From NCBI GenBank assembly GCA_023375785.1, contig SZWC01000578.1, forward strand, positions 192,803 to 236,078: a stretch of DNA of 43,276 nucleotides, read 5' to 3'. Both the position numbers and the translations under genes were made by a program. Shown here piece after piece: positions 40,641 through 43,276 of the stretch (positions are counted from its first letter, which is position 1; each line of letters starts with the position of its first letter). The notes below the pieces were generated by a model. That model had not been told where the DNA came from, did not search any database, and saw only the letters and a program-made list of their open reading frames with translations. The DNA comes from Penium margaritaceum (Eukaryota; Streptophyta; Zygnematophyceae; Desmidiales; Peniaceae).

Positions 40641-41619
40641 AAAATGATGCTGATGAAGAAGATTGATGCAGAGGCGGAGTGGAAGATGCTGATGACGGTT
40701 AGGAGGAAGCAGTCGGGGGAGAGATGAGACAGGCGACTGATGGGGCTGAGGAAGTTGGAGCAAGGATGATAAGGAGGACTGAGAGCACTAGGCAAGGATG
40801 ACGCGAAGATGAAGGAGGGGAAGGTGAATGGAGATGATGAGGGAGTGCCGGAGGCAAGAAATGGAGGTCGCGGCATGCAGCGGATGGCAGCGCGGTGGAG
40901 AGCAGGGTTGAGACAACCACTTCCTCTGCTTTCAAGAGAGTGACGGCTTGTTCCCCAGTTGGTCCTCGGCGGACAAGAAGACTGGCGATATCCGATATCG
41001 CGCGAGTTCAAGGAGATTGGTTGCCACGGGGAGAGTCATGCGGCGGGCAGGGACACTAATACACCGATGTCAGGAGAGTGACAACTTGTGCCCCAGTTGG
41101 CTCACAATGGGAGCAGGAAGACTGGCGGTGTCCGATATCCTGACGGTGGTAGTTTGGCTGCTGCTGCTGACGAAGCGAGAAGGCGATGCGAGGAGGCGGC
41201 TTGAGATGATGAGTGTTAGTGGGCTGAAGATGACGAGGTAGAGATAGCAGATGAGGCGGATGAGGGCGGAGGTGCTTGCGGAGGCCGAGGAGATGAGGAG
41301 TAGTGGATGGCGGATGGCAGGAAACTTCCAGGTAGTTGACAGCAGGTGGCGGCTCGGGAGCAGCTCGCGACTGTGGTGGTTGATAAGTCATCAATAATTG
41401 GCCACGGGCGCAGAATGGAAGCAGGGCTTCCTCACGATGACGTACCGTTTCTTCAGCATGAGGGATTTTCCAAGCGGTGCTGCTGATGTCAGCTGCTGGT
41501 GAAGCTGAGAGACACGAGGCGACGATAGCAGCGGTAGAGGAATGCAGATCAAGGTAATGGAGTAAGGATGAAGGCAGGGCGATGACGAGGTTACGTGGCA
41601 CCAGGTGATGTTGCCTGAT
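40641..41619 (-). other. Leader of the nested element
   Basis: Between PBS and the tandem repeats. A minus-strand frame is open from inside the LTR (41679) to 41056 with readable segments such as HAEETVRHREEALLPFCARG, but no family is recognised. A block with ACTGGCGATATCCGATATCG near 40980 is partly repeated near 41120. Confidence 0.5.
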
Positions 41620-41631
41620 GCTCTGATACCA
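41620..41631 (-). other. Primer-binding site of the nested element
   Basis: Reverse complement reads TGGTATCAGAGC, directly beside the LTR end at 41632; complementary to initiator tRNA-Met. Confidence 0.92.
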
Positions 41632-42253
41632 TGTCAGCAGAATGCAGGCATAAGAGCAACAGTAGCAGAAGCAGGACAAAGTATCGGAACAGGTACGAGT
41701 TCGTCAGCAAAGTGACGTAAGTGAAAGCGGTCAGGAGGAGTTAGTCGCAGAGCTTGATAGAGACCGAGGTGAGGTGGACCAGGAATTGAGAGAGAGAGAG
41801 AGAGCCAGAGGGCGAGATGAGTGATGACTGGTTCAGAGCTGAGCGAAGGAGCGATAGTGATGAAGCGAAGGGTTGAGAGCTGTGAGAGGCTGGCAACGGC
41901 AAGGAATGCGAGGTGCGAGCAGAGCGAAGACACGGCGGCGAAGCCGCGGAACCAAAAGGGGAACGGGATGGAAGAACTGTTCTGGTTAAGCATTGAAGGA
42001 ATGAACGTCCTCATTATATACAAACGGAAAAGAACAAGTGTGGAAGCAACGGCTTCTTCTACGCTAGCCGGACGCGCTTGCGATCGGTATCACTTATTAG
42101 GGGATCCCTCGGTCAATTACCCGTTTGGTCGGTTGGAGACCGACAACGGCTAGTGTTGATCACCGAGTTGGTTTGACTCGGAGGTGAACCGGTGTTCGAG
42201 AGTTCGGAGTTTCCACAGGTGCTTGTGGACTAGTTGGATTCTCATTTCTGATA
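41632..42253 (-). repeat. 5' LTR of the nested element
   Basis: Plus-strand TGTCAGCAGAATGCAGG...TTCTGATA; the terminal CA has become TA. It matches the 3' LTR along its length, with a shorter (AG)n tract. The same hairpin around CACCGAGTTGGTTTGACTCGG lies near 42160. Confidence 0.88.
42011..42020 (-). promoter_or_regulatory. TATA-like element in the nested 5' LTR
   Basis: The minus strand reads TATATAATGAGG, in the proximal half of the LTR where U3 promoters sit. The 3' LTR has AATATAATGAGG at the same place. Confidence 0.45.
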
Positions 42254-42480
42254 CTTCGTCCTTGAAGGAGTGAGCAGACTCGTACATGACAGGGGGAGCT
42301 ATCTCAATATGATGCAGAGACCACATGATTCATCGCTCAGGATGTGTTTAGCTACGGTATCAGCATCTCCGTCGAGCACATCGCCACCAGGTTCATCTGT
42401 CGAGGGGGAGTGTTGTGTGGACCTCGACCTGACGCGACGTTATGGGAGATGCATGGCAAGGGGTCCATACCCTGCCATGA
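42254..42480 (+). pseudogene. Continuation of the outer-element ORF after the nested insertion
   Basis: Joined conceptually to the sequence ending at 38051, one frame gives LEKPL, then RSEQTRT-stop-QGELSQYDAE, a Gln/Glu-rich coiled-coil-like end with further TGA stops. A GAGGGGGAGTGTTG sequence at 42402-42415 resembles a PPT/LTR junction. Confidence 0.4.
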
Positions 42481-42505
42481 GCATACTATAGCCGCACTCT
42501 ATTGA

Positions 42506-42906
42506 TCAAGACCCGGACACTTCGTCGGTTTCACCAGTGTCACGAGGAGACCATATGGTCATGTGTCTTGGTGTGTGGCCATACTACGTGTGGCATGTGC
42601 ATGCCAGCTGGTTTACTAATTAAGGGCCGAGACCCGGACACGTGGTGAGGTACACCCATGTTACAAGGAGACCCTCTATGATCCTATGTGTGATTGATGA
42701 TGCTATTGTGGTCGGCACACAGACACATGTTGGATTTCTTGTAGTGGTCAAGACCCGGACACTGGTACCGCCAGTGTCACGAGGAGACCATTTTGTCGTC
42801 TCACATGTGCATGATGTGCATTACACTGGTTTGTGTGCGTGTGCATCACTCCACTCATGGTCGAGACCCAGACACTTGGTAGGATGTGCCAGTATCTAGG
42901 GAGACC
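42506..42906 (+). repeat. Four hairpin modules, about 120-bp period
   Basis: Modules at 42506-42552, 42627-42673, 42748-42789 and 42861-42906 share (G/A)AGACCC(G/A)GACAC, a stem-loop, and (GAG)GAGACC. The third has a perfect 8-bp stem GACACTGG-TACCG-CCAGTGTC. TG-rich spacers separate them. Related modules lie in the 5' LTR. Confidence 0.85.
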
Positions 42907-43025
42907 TAAGATGGGTAGCAGATGAGTGTGTGTGTGTGTGTGGTTGATAGGTGCAGATTGTGGTTTGGCATACGTTGTTGTTCCATGCCTTCGTTCATTT
43001 GTTCTCACGTGGACGGTTATGTCAG

Positions 43026-43035
43026 CCAGGGGGAG
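43026..43035 (+). other. Polypurine tract of the outer element
   Basis: CCAGGGGGAG immediately precedes TGTTGGTTTGTG of the 3' LTR. Confidence 0.85.
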
Positions 43036-43203
43036 TGTTGGTTTGTGTGGCTTTCACCTGTCAGGATTGACGCTGATGCATTTTCCAGATACCCACATTG
43101 GCGATGTATGGTAGAGGAGGGCGTGACGACACGACGGACCTCCGGAATGTACCAAGACTTCTCCAACACCTACAGCACCGGCAAGACACGGTCGATTCGT
43201 TCC

Positions 43204-43205
<2 letters not shown>
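43036..43205 (+). repeat. 3' LTR of the outer element, partial
   Basis: Matches 33124-33293 with scattered transitions, through GGTCGATTCGTTCCGG, and is then replaced by a CT run. Confidence 0.88.

Positions 43206-43276
<71 letters not shown>
43206..43276. repeat. (CT)n microsatellite
   Basis: Pure CT run starting exactly where the 5' LTR continues with CAGCCCTGTGGGC, so it either expanded inside the LTR or marks an unreliable sequence end. Confidence 0.95.

Larger units (their letters stand above)
38052..42253 (-). mobile_element. Nested non-autonomous LTR element encoding only a gag-like protein
   Basis: Minus-strand order: 5' LTR, initiator-Met PBS, leader with 150-bp tandem repeats, one 245-codon ORF, PPT, 3' LTR. 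Flanking pentamers CTTTG (38047-38051) and CTTCG (42254-42258) differ by one transition at a CpG, consistent with a 5-bp target duplication. No pol domain exists in its 2.7-kb interior. LTRs are 622 and 629 bp once an artefactual 236-base segment is discounted. It would need enzymes from a related full element. Confidence 0.88.
33124..43276 (+). mobile_element. Outer LTR retrotransposon (gag-bearing, no pol seen), interrupted by a nested element
   Basis: 5' LTR (33124-33788), PBS (33792), decayed Gag with zinc knuckle, PPT (43026-43035) and the start of the 3' LTR (43036) are all on the plus strand. Without the 4.2-kb insert its internal part is about 5 kb, and I found no protease, integrase or RT motif in it, so it appears non-autonomous. 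The left flank is CTCAC; the right flank lies outside the window, so the target duplication cannot be tested. Confidence 0.82.

Overview
This window looks like intergenic, transposon-dominated nuclear DNA of a plant-lineage (streptophyte) eukaryote. The evidence is: three LTR-element primer-binding sites complementary to initiator tRNA-Met (TGGTATCAGAGC); Copia- and Ty3/Gypsy-type gag/pol remnants; nested insertion; a tRNA-derived SINE head; a LINE reverse transcriptase relic; many foldback elements; and decay dominated by CGA-to-TGA and CAG-to-TAG changes, as expected for old 5-methylcytosine loss in CG and CHG contexts. There are no bacterial-style operons, no CRISPR array and no intact host gene that I can name. 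The species cannot be fixed from sequence alone.

Layout. 1-62: (AG)n. 1217-3325 (minus): decayed LINE ORF2. 5606-9860 (minus): decayed Copia element with gag, protease and integrase but no reverse transcriptase, carrying a 36-bp minisatellite after the integrase. 9300-10800: CAG/CAA-rich DNA continuous with the Gln-rich front of that gag. 10870-13192: 15-bp minisatellite built on the palindrome GTTGCAAC. 13255-13660: SINE-like element with seven TCTAGA hexamers. 14262-15480: foldback repeats, paired MITEs and long G/C tracts. 15767-16905 (minus): candidate multi-pass membrane protein ORF with a possible upstream exon. 18185-18755: a terminal-inverted-repeat element.

20487-29037 (plus) is a nearly full-length but dead chromovirus (Ty3/Gypsy) with both LTRs, PBS, gag, protease, RT, RNase H, integrase, chromodomain and PPT. 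29263-30308 is a dense cluster of hairpins, one with arms of about 80 nt. 30924-32893 (minus) is a second copy of the same chromovirus family that has lost nearly everything between its 5' LTR and the end of integrase, yet is bounded by a perfect 5-bp target duplication (CATGG).

33124-43276 (plus) is a second LTR element of another family (5' LTR, PBS, decayed gag with a zinc knuckle, PPT, start of the 3' LTR) with no visible pol. Inserted in it is a third family, 38052-42253 (minus), with matching LTRs, PBS, PPT and a single uninterrupted 245-codon gag-like ORF that ends beside the PPT. That is the architecture of a gag-only, non-autonomous element. One LTR of the nested element carries an exact 235-bp duplication around a single N at 38423, almost certainly an assembly error.

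The most unusual signals are: six copies of a hairpin module (GAGACCCGG - hairpin - GAGGAGACC) in the outer element, some with compensatory stem changes; the near absence of indels over about 150 diverged copies of the 15-bp repeat; the gag-only nested element; and the long foldback at 29577-29745.
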